This document shows, piece after piece, positions 52,531-61,376 of a stretch of DNA of 64,000 nucleotides. Under the pieces are notes generated by a model that was not told where the DNA came from, searched no databases, and saw nothing but the letters and a program-made list of their open reading frames with translations. A program made the position numbers and the translations under genes. Every line of letters starts with the position of its first letter. The first letter of the stretch is position 1. Source of the stretch: Deltaproteobacteria bacterium (lineage in GTDB: Bacteria > Desulfobacterota > DSM-4660 > Desulfatiglandales > Desulfatiglandaceae); the NCBI GenBank assembly GCA_021737785.1, contig JAIPDI010000008.1, positions 1 to 64,000 on the forward strand. Direction: 5' to 3'.

Positions 52531-53874
52531 CTAGTCGGCCCTCTTTTCCGGGATGAGTTCATCGGGGACGATCACAACCTTGTTCGCCTTCAGTTCTTTT
52601 GGATCTACCATCTTTTCAGTGAGAAACAATTCCGGGTTTCCATGACAGTTGTTGCAGGCCTCGTTCTGCGGGGTTTTCCGCCGGATATTGTGAGGCGTCG
52701 CGAACTTCCAGTTGGGGAGGGCATCAAAGTTTGCCAATCCATTCTTTACATAGAAGTCAAAGGTCCCATGATCCACCGGAACGTGCCGGAGCGTAACAAA
52801 CTTCTCGGGCCGCTTCTCCGACCGCAGGGGGTTCAAGCCCACCTTGAAGTCAATGGTGGATGGCCTGGTCTTGAAGTAGCCGAGCCCCTCCTTGTCTTTG
52901 CCCACATGGCAGCTGAAGCAGTTCTTGTAGGGCATGGAGTGGCATACCTGGCAACTCACCTGGTCTTTATGGATCCAGTGGTTTTTCGGGTTGGCCGATT
53001 TGGCATCATAGATATCCTTGTGGCACTGAAGGCATTTGGGGCCGTTTTTCACGTCATACCGATTGGCGGGATCTGTTCCATCGCCGTGCATTTCATCGGC
53101 CGTATGGCACTTGTTGCACTTGAAGTATTTCTCTTTGTGAATGTCAGGCGGGATCCCCTTGTTTTTTCCGAAATACTCATTTTCAATGCGACTGCCATGG
53201 CATGCCGTACAGACCGTCTGCATGGGCGGCCGTTTCTGAAAAAGATGTCCTTCCAGCAAACCCCCCTCAACAGCATCAGGACGACTGATGTGGCACTGCC
53301 CGCAACTGCTGTGGCAGGAGGTGCAGTGTCCTTGTCGCGCGGCATTTACTTTCGCATGAATCGCCTTATCCGAACTGGCCCGCTTGTCAATCATCTTCTT
53401 AAAAGGCGAGAGGCTCACGTGAAGACTTTTCGTATAGTTTTCGGCAATCCTGTCATGGCAGGCACCGCAGGTATTGGACGCATCCGGGTATGTCGGATCT
53501 TTGACCACCCCTTCATGGGCGGTCTTCCAGTTGGGATCATTCGGGTTGCCGCCATGACATTCATGGCACCCCAGCTCACCGTGGTTTTCATCTTCGGCCA
53601 ATGCGCTGTCCACCCAGATCTTTTCGTGCGGAGCCAACGGCTCCACAGCGCCGCCTCACCCCTCACCTTCGCTTTCAGAGGATACCGCCTTTTTCCCCTT
53701 GTTGGCCTCGGCAATTTGCCGGGTAATCTTGATGAGCTTTCCCGCGTTGGTGTGACAGGTAAAGCAGTGGTTTTCCTTTTCAGCCGATTGCGCTGTTTTC
53801 TGATTCCCATACAACAGGGCAAGAGAAACAGCGCAGGCCATGAATGTGACGATTCCAATTCGGACCGATTTCAT
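52531..53874 (-). CDS. Exported 11-heme cytochrome c with in-frame UGA (candidate selenoprotein)
   Basis: One open frame of 447 residues if the TGA at 53656-53658 (residue 73) is read through. The first part (72 residues) has a signal peptide (VRIGIVTFMACAVSLALLYG) and heme motif CFTCH. After the TGA the same frame continues GGAVEPLAPHEK and holds ten CxxCH motifs: CHECH, CGACH, CTSCH, CGQCH, CTACH, CNKCH, CLQCH, CQVCH, CFSCH and CNNCH. The second part alone lacks any export signal, and heme attachment needs export, so the gene works only if both halves are joined. A SECIS-like hairpin follows the TGA (next entry). Alternatives are a nonsense mutation or a sequencing error. Periplasmic electron transfer is the expected role; a sigma-54-like promoter lies upstream. 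Confidence 0.8.
53627..53658 (-). promoter_or_regulatory. UGA codon and candidate SECIS hairpin in the cytochrome gene
   Basis: On the minus strand, after UGA (53658-53656), 8 nt are followed by a 9-bp stem with one G-U pair (arms 53647-53639 and 53635-53627; core GGAGCC-GTT-GGCTCC) and a 3-nt loop starting with G. The loop begins 17 nt after UGA, as in bacterial SECIS elements, which have a short apical loop with G in the first two positions at about this distance. Confidence 0.65.
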
Positions 53875-53934
53875 GATTTCAACTCCTGCTATTTTGTTGC
53901 GGGAAGGTTAGAAGAAGGCATTTTCTTTGAGGTC

Positions 53935-53950
53935 AGCAAGTTTTATACCA
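53935..53950 (-). promoter_or_regulatory. Sigma-54-like (-24/-12) promoter of the cytochrome operon
   Basis: Minus strand TGGTATAAAACTTGCT matches the consensus TGGCACGNNNNTTGCW in the GG and GC elements and their exact spacing. Predicted start near 53924, about 50 nt before the cytochrome ATG. The divergent neighbour at 54288 encodes a sigma-54 activator, which supports the assignment. Confidence 0.55.
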
Positions 53951-54042
53951 GAGAGACGTAAAGGTGCCAATCGATGATAAGCTATGGTTTACAAAGGGAA
54001 AAATATCTTCTCCTTTTTTATTGGGTGCGAGGCCTCTTAAAA

Positions 54043-54091
54043 TGGAAACAAAATGCACTGTTAGTTCAGAAAGAATGGGAACAAAATGCAC
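54043..54091. repeat. Two 16-nt direct repeats, possible activator (UAS) sites
   Basis: TGGAAACAAAATGCAC (54043-54058) and TGGGAACAAAATGCAC (54076-54091), 33 nt apart, about three helical turns. They lie about 95-140 bp upstream of the sigma-54-like promoter, where enhancer-binding activators bind. They might instead be remnants of an insertion end. Confidence 0.4.
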
Positions 54092-54287
54092 CCTTGCTGC
54101 GATTTCCCCTTGACGAGACAGCTCTCTATTTGTTAGCTTCTTTTTTCCATCTTTGGCATTCACCTCCCATTCTTCACAACATAGTTGCAGTTCGTACGCT
54201 CGGATCTTTATGCAAGCCTCCGATGTGGAAGCTTGTGTGGATCCGATATATGGGCTTATATAAAGACGCTTTCCTTGAGGACAGCTC

Positions 54288-55610
54288 GTGGAATCGGTCA
54301 AAAAACATTACCAAACCATATTGGACAGTATCGCCGACGGCGTCTTTACGGTGGATTTGAACTGGCGGATCACCTCCTTCAACAAGGCAGCGGAGACAAT
54401 AACCGGCATTTCAAGAGAAGAGGCGGTCGGCAGGCCCTGTTCCGACGTTTTCAGGGCCGATGTCTGCAAGACCGACTGCACCCTCAGCCACACTATCCGT
54501 ACGCAGATGCCGGTAAGAAATATGCCCGTTCATATTGTCCGGGCCGATCAAAAGATACTCCCCATCAGCGTCAACACGAACCTGCTGAAGAACGATTCGG
54601 GAGAGGTGATCGGCGGCGTTGAAACCTTCCGCGATCTGACCGTGGTGAATCGACTTCGCAGGGAACTCCTTAAGCAGCACTCATTTGAAGATATCGTCAG
54701 CAAAAACGGAAAGATGCTACGGGTCTTTTCCGTCCTTCCCCAGATCGCTGCAAGCAATTCCACTATTCTCATTCAAGGCGCCAGCGGTACCGGAAAAGAA
54801 CTTATTGCCCGGGCCATACACAATAACAGCCCGAAAAAAAACGGCCCTTTTATCGCGGTCAACTGCGGCGCCCTGCCGGAAACCCTATGTGAATCCGAAC
54901 TCTTCGGGTATATGGCCGGCGCGTTTACGGATGCCAAGAAGGACAAGCCGGGAAGATTCGCCCTGGCCCAGAACGGCACGATCCTATTGGATGAGATCGG
55001 CGACATATCGCCGGCGGTTCAGGTCCGCCTTCTGAGGGTTTTGGAAGAAAAGATGTTTGAACCGTTAGGGTCTACAAAGACCGTTGAGACCAACGCCCGG
55101 GTGATCGCCGCAACCCATCGAAACCTGGAAGAATTGACAAGGGAGGGCCGGTTTCGGCAGGATCTGTATTACCGCATCAACGTGATCAGGGTCCATTTGC
55201 CGGAATTGCGTGAGCGGAAGGAAGACATCCCGATCCTGGTGGATCATTTCATTGAGCGGTTCAACCAGTTGAATGGCAAAAAGATTCTGGGGTTAAGCCA
55301 GGAGGCGATGGCAGCCCTGATGCTTTACGACTGGCCGGGAAATATCCGAGAGCTGGAAAATGCCATCGAACATGCCTTTGTGCTTTCTCAGGGGGACATG
55401 ATTCTTCTGCAGCACCTCCCCGAGGAGCTGATTCCGCAGAACCACTCCATACTGGCACCCACAGGCTTCACCCTTCAGGAGATTGAGAAGCGAACCATTG
55501 AACAGACCCTTCAAAGAAATCAGTGGAAAAAGATGGCCACCGCCCGGGAACTGGGAATCGACAAAAACACCTTGAGACGAAAGATTCAGCGCCACGGGAT
55601 CATGGAGTAA
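54288..55610 (+). CDS. Sigma-54-dependent transcriptional activator (PAS-AAA-Fis)
   Basis: A 440-residue enhancer-binding protein with a GTG start. N-terminal PAS (about 1-120, ILDSIADGVFTVDLNWRITSFNKAAE), containing Cys-rich CSDVFRADVCKTDCTL, then AAA+ (Walker A GASGTGKELIARAIH, Walker B GTILLDEIGDIS) and a Fis-type helix-turn-helix at the end (KMATARELGIDKNTLRRKIQRHG). The sigma-54 contact loop reads GAFTDA instead of GAFTGA. No receiver domain, so the PAS probably senses a small signal such as redox state. Divergent from the cytochrome-rhodanese operon, the likely target. Confidence 0.92.
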   Translation: MESVKKHYQTILDSIADGVFTVDLNWRITSFNKAAETITGISREEAVGRPCSDVFRADVCKTDCTLSHTIRTQMPVRNMPVHIVRADQKILPISVNTNLLKNDSGEVIGGVETFRDLTVVNRLRRELLKQHSFEDIVSKNGKMLRVFSVLPQIAASNSTILIQGASGTGKELIARAIHNNSPKKNGPFIAVNCGALPETLCESELFGYMAGAFTDAKKDKPGRFALAQNGTILLDEIGDISPAVQVRLLRVLEEKMFEPLGSTKTVETNARVIAATHRNLEELTREGRFRQDLYYRINVIRVHLPELRERKEDIPILVDHFIERFNQLNGKKILGLSQEAMAALMLYDWPGNIRELENAIEHAFVLSQGDMILLQHLPEELIPQNHSILAPTGFTLQEIEKRTIEQTLQRNQWKKMATARELGIDKNTLRRKIQRHGIME

Positions 55611-55620
55611 ATGGGTACGA

Positions 55621-55685
55621 AGCCCCAAGGCGGCCTAACAGCCGCAACCAAAAAAGGTATTGATGCAGATCCCGGCAATTTTTGA
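55621..55685. repeat. Dispersed GC-rich hairpin repeat, copy 3
   Basis: AGCCCCAAGGCGGCCTAACA, then GCCGCAACCAAAAAAGGTAT, TGATGCAGATCCCGG and CAATTTTT. Matches copy 2 (16138) along nearly its whole length and copy 1 (3670) over the first 30 nt. Fills the gap between the converging activator and MFS genes; it could also serve as a two-way terminator. Confidence 0.7.
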
Positions 55686-55693
55686 GCCCCCTT

Positions 55694-56995
55694 TTACCCT
55701 TTAGCTGTCAAGGCGACGCCGTCTCTGTGTGCCATCGGTGTAAGGGTCGCCGTCAGCATGAGGGCTGCAAGGCTTGTTCCGGCAAGGGCCAGAAAAACCA
55801 CCCGGTAGGTATTGGTGACATCAAAAAGGTATCCGGCCAGAAATGGGCCCAAGGCGCCGCCGATAGTGGTGCTGAAGATGACCGATCCTAAAAGGATCCC
55901 GTGGGACTTCGTCCCGAAGAACTCCGCCACCGTTGGTGATATAAGGGCGTAAAATCCGCCGTGGCCAAGGCCCTGGAGGACAGCGAACCCATAGAACATC
56001 CACAATGTCCTGGCCCAGGGGAGATAGCACATGGCTGCAAAGATGAAAGAAACAGAGATCATCAGGGCCCATTTAGTCCCGATCCTGTCCGCGGCCGCCC
56101 CCATAACCAGGCGGCCTGCCATGCTCACTCCCCCCAGGACCGCGATGACCGTAGCGGCCTTTGGGCTCGGAATCCCCATATCGATCACATGGGGAACGAT
56201 ATGCATCAGGATAGTGTAGGTACAGGAAACCACAAGGACGGAGATGAGGCAGAGGGACCAGAACTGCCGGGCGCCCAGGGCTTTTGAAAATGAGATCCCC
56301 TGCTCAGGCGGCCGGGTACCGACCGGTTCGGCCGGTTCTGTATTGTCCGGATACTGTTTCTTGAGGGCGGGATCCCGTACGAGCAGCTGGGCCAGAAGCA
56401 CATATGAGATGAGGATGATCGCGCCCAGGATGAAAAAACAGGTGCGCCATGGAAACGCCTTCATGATCCATACGATGAAAAGGGGAGCGATCACCATGCC
56501 GAGACCTGTTCCGACCTTGATGATTCCGCTCATGATGCCCCGCATGGTGTAGAACCACCGTGCCGCGGTGGAAAGGAGCACCACATCGGTTCCGCTCAAC
56601 CCCATTCCAATGATGAGGCCGTAAAACAGATAGATCTCCCAGAGACGATCCAGCCCGGACATCAACATATACCCCGACCCCATGAGGAGACCGCAGCCGG
56701 TCATGATGAGCCGCGGTCCGACCCGGTCGTTCAGGCCTCCGAGAAAAATCCCTCCGATGCCGTGAACAAGCAGACTCATGGACGCCGCGCCGGCCACCCA
56801 GGCCCTGGTCCAGCCGAATTCCTGAACAAGGGGCGTAAAAAAAATGCCGTAGCTGTTGTGGATGCCCCACCCGATCACCTGGATCATAAAACATGTGGCG
56901 ACCACCACATATCCGTAGAAATATCGGGATGGGAAGGACTCCTCCGATCCATCCAAGGGGTTGGCTTTTCGCACAGGCCGCTCCTCCATACGCAT
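55694..56995 (-). CDS. MFS transporter (monocarboxylate/oxalate-formate type)
   Basis: A 433-residue major facilitator with twelve membrane segments. Features: SRYFYGYVVVATCFMIQVIGWG and HNSYGIFFTPLVQEFGWTRAW (typical for the OFA/MCT families), GLNDRVGPR between helices 2 and 3, and AADRIGTKWALM between 8 and 9. Likely takes up or exports a small carboxylate. It is monocistronic and unrelated by position to the adjacent activator. Confidence 0.9.
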   Translation of the reverse strand: MRMEERPVRKANPLDGSEESFPSRYFYGYVVVATCFMIQVIGWGIHNSYGIFFTPLVQEFGWTRAWVAGAASMSLLVHGIGGIFLGGLNDRVGPRLIMTGCGLLMGSGYMLMSGLDRLWEIYLFYGLIIGMGLSGTDVVLLSTAARWFYTMRGIMSGIIKVGTGLGMVIAPLFIVWIMKAFPWRTCFFILGAIILISYVLLAQLLVRDPALKKQYPDNTEPAEPVGTRPPEQGISFSKALGARQFWSLCLISVLVVSCTYTILMHIVPHVIDMGIPSPKAATVIAVLGGVSMAGRLVMGAAADRIGTKWALMISVSFIFAAMCYLPWARTLWMFYGFAVLQGLGHGGFYALISPTVAEFFGTKSHGILLGSVIFSTTIGGALGPFLAGYLFDVTNTYRVVFLALAGTSLAALMLTATLTPMAHRDGVALTAKG

Positions 56996-57497
56996 GCCCC
57001 AGGCTCGCCCGGAGCAACGGTTCGCTCTTCCTCAGCAGGGCCTCCGCCTCTGTATAGGGTGCCGCCTTCTGATCGGCCACGGCCTGCACCTTGATTCCGG
57101 AATAGCAGTTGGTTCCGACACCCGGTGGACCCGCTCCCGATGCCTCGCCACACAGGTAATCGGACTCTTGTCCACTGCCAGGGCCGATCCGGTGTCAATA
57201 CTCTCATTTTTACTAAAGAATTAGCATACCCCTCATAAGGGGTCAAGATGGGGATACAGCTATGGAATTCCTTTCCATATCAATCCTAATTTCCGACCGG
57301 TTGAATTCCCTCCGCGTCGCCCGCAACCGCCCTGTCACAGAGGGGAATGTCATACCGCAAAATCACCTGGTTCCGTCTCAGCGGGTGAACACTCCAACGA
57401 CAAACAAAGCTTGAAAAAATCCCCCAAACTCTATATAAAACCAGTATTACGCCTGTCACCTAGCATCCTGTATACAATAAGTCCTGGAGGTTCCCGG
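56996..57497. other. Divergent intergenic stretch
   Basis: About 500 bp between the MFS gene and the GAF kinase. A small hairpin ACCCCT-CATA-AGGGGT (57228-57243) is present. Overlapping short frames have no support. Promoters for both genes presumably lie here but none stands out. Confidence 0.45.
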
Positions 57498-60416
57498 ATG
57501 GTCGACCAACTTACATATGAGCAGCTTGCGCAAGAGGTCCGGAGATTAGAAATAGAACTTGCCAGGCAAAAAAAGACCGAGACAGCGCTTAGGGAGAGCA
57601 GGGAACGGTTGTCCCAAATTCTTCAGGAGACATCGATCCCCACCTTTGTAATCGACAGCGACCACCGGGTCACCCATGTCAACAAATCTTTCGAGACCCT
57701 GACCGGCATTTCCGCGGAAGATATTATCGGCACCCGGGACCATTGGAAGGCTTTCTATCCCACCCAAAGACCCACCATGGCCGACCTGATCGTGGACGAT
57801 GTCTCTGAACAGGAAATAGCCAGATACTATAAGGGCCGATATCAGAAATCCGCCTTTGTGAAGGGCGCCTATCAATCCGAACGACAGTTTCGCCACCTTA
57901 AGGAGGGGAGCAGATGGCTCTTCTTTACTGCGTCGCCGTTGAAGGATGCCTCGGGGAACCTTATCGGGGCCATTGAGACGCTTCAGGATATCACCGAGCA
58001 AAAAAAGACGGAACTGGCCCTTCAAAAATCTGAGCGGCGAATGAGGACGCTCATGGATTTCGTCCCATACCCGATCGTCGTATTTACCCTGACGGGCCGG
58101 GTATACTACCTGAACCCTGCGTTTACCGAAATATTCGGCTGGACCCTGGATGAATTGGAAGGAAAGACCATCCCCTATACGCCCCCCGGTCTTGAAGAAG
58201 AAACAGGTAAGGCGATAAAAGAGCTTTTGGAAAAGAAGGTCATTCTTCGTCACGAAACCAAGCGGCTTACAAAAGACGGTCGGGTCCTGGACGTGGTCAT
58301 GAGAGCGGCCGTCTATTCCGAAGACAGGAGTGAACCCGCAGGGGAGCTTGTCCTGTTAAGGGATATCACCCGTGAGAAGAAAATTGCCCGCATGAACCAG
58401 ACCATCCTCAGGTTCAGCACGTCCCTCCATGAATATCCTGACATGGAGGAACTCCTGGATTATATCAGCGCCGAGATCAAACAACTGTTGGGCACTGAAG
58501 GGGGATTGGTCGTACTCCTGGATGAAGAAAATCAGGAACTTTTCTACAAGGGCGCTGCCTATGATGACAGCATGACCCAGGAAAAGATAAAAGACATCCG
58601 ATTCCCTGCTGACAGAAGCGTGGCCGGCAGGGTGATTCGAACCGGCCAGCCGGTCATTGTTCCGGATACCTCCAAGGAACCCGATTTCTTTCCGGGAATA
58701 GACAAGGAGCTTGGCTATAAGACCCGGAATCTGATCGAGGCGCCCTTGAGAAGCGGGGACCGGATTATCGGGGCCTTGTGCGCACGCAATAAAAAAGAAG
58801 GCGATTTCGACGAAACAGACCTCGAGCTGTTGAGCATGATGGCCGGGACCGTTGCACTGGCCATTGAAAATGCCAGGTTTTCCGAAGAAATCATCGAGGC
58901 CTACAGGACCAATGAGTCTCTGCTCAGGATCAGCAGGGCACTCCCGGCATATCCTGAACTGGAAGGACTCCAGGATTACATCAGCCAGGAAGTCAAACGA
59001 CTTCTGGATTCCGAGGGCGCCCTTGTCATCCTGCTGGATGAAGAAAATCAGGAACTCTACTTTATCGGCGCGGCCTATGACGACACCGCCACTCAGAAAC
59101 GGATCAAGGAGATCCGGTTTCCCATTGAGGAGCTTGTGGCGGGAAAGGTGATCAGGACCGGCGAGCCCGTCATTGTTTCCGACACATCCACGGATCGAGA
59201 ACTCCACGGTGAGAGAGACAAGAAGCTGGGCTATCATACAAGGAATCTTCTTTTGGTTCCCCTGAAGAGCAAAGACCGGATTATCGGGGTGTTATGCGCC
59301 ATCAACAAGAAGGGGGAGGAGCCCTTTGACCAGGCAAATGTAGAGTTGCTGAGCATGATCGCCGGGACCGTGGCCCTTTCCATAGACAACGCCCGTTTTG
59401 CTGAAGAATTGAAGCGCGCGTACATAGAGGTCACGAGCATGAACCGGGCCAAGGACAAGGTGATTAACCACCTCTCCCATGAGTTGAAGACCCCGGTCTC
59501 TGTCCTCTCCGGCTCCCTCAATATCCTGGAGAAAAACCTGACACAACTCCCTGAAGACAAGTGGAAGAATACGATTATCCGAAGCAAGAGAAACCTGGAC
59601 CGCATCATAGAGATCCAGAGCCAGGTGGAAGACATCATGCGGGAACGCCAATACCGGTCCTATGGACTCTTGACCCAGATGCTTGCGGAGTGTACGGATG
59701 AACTGGAAACCCTGTTCGCAGAGGAGGTGGGAGAGGGGCGGCTGGTGGAAACAATTCGAAAAAAGATCGATACGCTGTTTGGCCCCAAGAAACTCGAGCC
59801 CAAGGAGGTGGCCCTGGACCGATACGTCGGGGAGAGAATCGCAGCCCTCGAGCCCCTGTTTTCACACCGCCAGGTCGATATCATACGCCGGCTCGAATCT
59901 GCGCCACCGGTCTGCATGCCCCTCGATCCTTTGCAGAAGACCATCGACGGCCTCATCAAGAACGCCGTTGAAAACACCCCGGACCAAGGACAAATAGAGG
60001 TCATGGTCAGGAAAAGGGACGGGGGTACCGAATTGGTGGTGCGTGACTGCGGCGTCGGCATCATAGAAGAGGATCAACAAAGGATCTTCGAAGGATTTTT
60101 TGCCACTCAGGACACCATGGCCTATTCATCCAAGCGGGCCTTTGACTTCAATGCCGGCGGAAAAGGGGCTGATCTGTTGCGCATGAAGATCTTCTCCGAG
60201 CGGTACGGTTTTGAGATCCACATGGAGTCCACCAGATGCAAATTCATACCGGAAAATACGGATGTATGTCCCGGGCGGATCAGCGAATGCGCTCATTGCA
60301 CCAATGAAGAGGATTGCCGTCAAACAGGGGGAAGCACATTCTCTATTTATTTTCCTGAAAAAGGGAAAGCCCGGGCCGTCGCCCGCATTCCGCAATATCC
60401 GGGTTCACCGGATTGA
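57498..60416 (+). CDS. Cytoplasmic sensor histidine kinase, PAS-PAS-GAF-GAF, Cys-rich ATPase domain
   Basis: A 972-residue kinase without membrane segments. Order: short coiled coil (QLAQEVRRLEIELARQ), PAS 1 (about 35-165), PAS 2 (about 175-300), two GAF domains (about 320-470 and 485-640) that are obvious tandem duplicates (LDEENQELFYKGAAYDDS and LDEENQELYFIGAAYDDT), HisKA with NHLSHELKTPVSVLSG, then HATPase with LIKNAVENTPDQG and DCGVGI. In the ATPase lid, residues 924-940 hold four Cys spaced C-x6-C-x2-C-x5-C. The start at 57498 has GGAGG 7 nt upstream; the frame goes 29 codons further. No receiver or response regulator is nearby. Confidence 0.88.
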   Translation: MVDQLTYEQLAQEVRRLEIELARQKKTETALRESRERLSQILQETSIPTFVIDSDHRVTHVNKSFETLTGISAEDIIGTRDHWKAFYPTQRPTMADLIVDDVSEQEIARYYKGRYQKSAFVKGAYQSERQFRHLKEGSRWLFFTASPLKDASGNLIGAIETLQDITEQKKTELALQKSERRMRTLMDFVPYPIVVFTLTGRVYYLNPAFTEIFGWTLDELEGKTIPYTPPGLEEETGKAIKELLEKKVILRHETKRLTKDGRVLDVVMRAAVYSEDRSEPAGELVLLRDITREKKIARMNQTILRFSTSLHEYPDMEELLDYISAEIKQLLGTEGGLVVLLDEENQELFYKGAAYDDSMTQEKIKDIRFPADRSVAGRVIRTGQPVIVPDTSKEPDFFPGIDKELGYKTRNLIEAPLRSGDRIIGALCARNKKEGDFDETDLELLSMMAGTVALAIENARFSEEIIEAYRTNESLLRISRALPAYPELEGLQDYISQEVKRLLDSEGALVILLDEENQELYFIGAAYDDTATQKRIKEIRFPIEELVAGKVIRTGEPVIVSDTSTDRELHGERDKKLGYHTRNLLLVPLKSKDRIIGVLCAINKKGEEPFDQANVELLSMIAGTVALSIDNARFAEELKRAYIEVTSMNRAKDKVINHLSHELKTPVSVLSGSLNILEKNLTQLPEDKWKNTIIRSKRNLDRIIEIQSQVEDIMRERQYRSYGLLTQMLAECTDELETLFAEEVGEGRLVETIRKKIDTLFGPKKLEPKEVALDRYVGERIAALEPLFSHRQVDIIRRLESAPPVCMPLDPLQKTIDGLIKNAVENTPDQGQIEVMVRKRDGGTELVVRDCGVGIIEEDQQRIFEGFFATQDTMAYSSKRAFDFNAGGKGADLLRMKIFSERYGFEIHMESTRCKFIPENTDVCPGRISECAHCTNEEDCRQTGGSTFSIYFPEKGKARAVARIPQYPGSPD

Positions 60417-60446
60417 CCGTAAACCGTTGACCCCCTGAATCCGTGT

Positions 60447-61376
60447 ATGCAAAGATATCGAGACTTTAATACCTACCTGAAAGAAATATTCGGTGAAAGG
60501 GTCCAGAAAATATCTCTGGATGTCGGCCTCGGCTGTCCCAATCGCGACGGGACCATCTCCCGGGAGGGGTGCCTTTTCTGCGACCGCAGAGGATCCGGCA
60601 CCGGTGCCTTCATTGAGGAAGGCCTCTCCATCGACGATCAGATTATCCGGGCGAAAGAGGTCATTCAAAAGCGCTACAAGGCCCGGAAATTCATCGCCTA
60701 TTTTCAGTCTTTCTCCAACACCTATGCCCCTCCCCCCCGTCTGAAATTCCTCTATGACCAGGCATTGACCCACAAGGGGATGGTGGGGCTGTCCGTGGCC
60801 ACGCGACCCGACTGCGTGACTCGTGAGATCCTGGCCCTCATCCGATCTTATCAGAGGGATTACCTGGTCTGGCTCGAATACGGTCTCCAATCGTCACACG
60901 ATATAACCCTGAAGCGGATCCATCGAGGGCATGATGTCTCCTGTTTTGAAACAAGCGTTCGCATGGCCGCCGACCAGGCCATCAACGTGTGCGCCCACAT
61001 CATCCTGGGACTCCCGGGCGAAGACCGGGACATGATGCTCGAGACCGCCCGGTACCTGGCCCGGCTTCCTGTCCAGGGTGTGAAAATTCACCTCCTGTAT
61101 GTGGTTAAGGGGACCCCCCTGGCCGAACTCTATGGCAAAACCGCCTTCAGATGCCTGGGCAGAGACGAATACGCCGACCTTGTCGTGGACGTCCTGGAGA
61201 TGCTCCCCCCGGACATGGTGATCCATCGGCTCACCGGCGATCCTCCATCTTCGGAACTGATAGCCCCGGCATGGGCCGGGGAAAAGCAGATAAATTTAGG
61301 CGTTATTCAAGATACGCTTCAAAGGAGAGACACATGGCAGGGAAGACATTTCCAGACCTCTACTGCTCGCAAATAA
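60447..61376 (+). CDS. Radical SAM protein, TIGR01212/YhcC family
   Basis: A 309-residue radical SAM protein. The cluster-binding segment is GLGCPNRDGTISREGCLFCD (C-x12-C-x2-C, the special spacing of this family) and GLPGEDRDMMLETARYLARL lies in the barrel. The family is widespread in bacteria with unsettled function, linked to RNA or cofactor modification. Its 3' end overlaps the MGMT gene by 43 nt. Confidence 0.9.
   Translation: MQRYRDFNTYLKEIFGERVQKISLDVGLGCPNRDGTISREGCLFCDRRGSGTGAFIEEGLSIDDQIIRAKEVIQKRYKARKFIAYFQSFSNTYAPPPRLKFLYDQALTHKGMVGLSVATRPDCVTREILALIRSYQRDYLVWLEYGLQSSHDITLKRIHRGHDVSCFETSVRMAADQAINVCAHIILGLPGEDRDMMLETARYLARLPVQGVKIHLLYVVKGTPLAELYGKTAFRCLGRDEYADLVVDVLEMLPPDMVIHRLTGDPPSSELIAPAWAGEKQINLGVIQDTLQRRDTWQGRHFQTSTARK

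Noticed and set aside
53933-54301. 122-codon minus-strand frame between cytochrome and activator
   Set aside because: It would cover the sigma-54-like promoter and the repeats, overlaps the activator start and has no family match.
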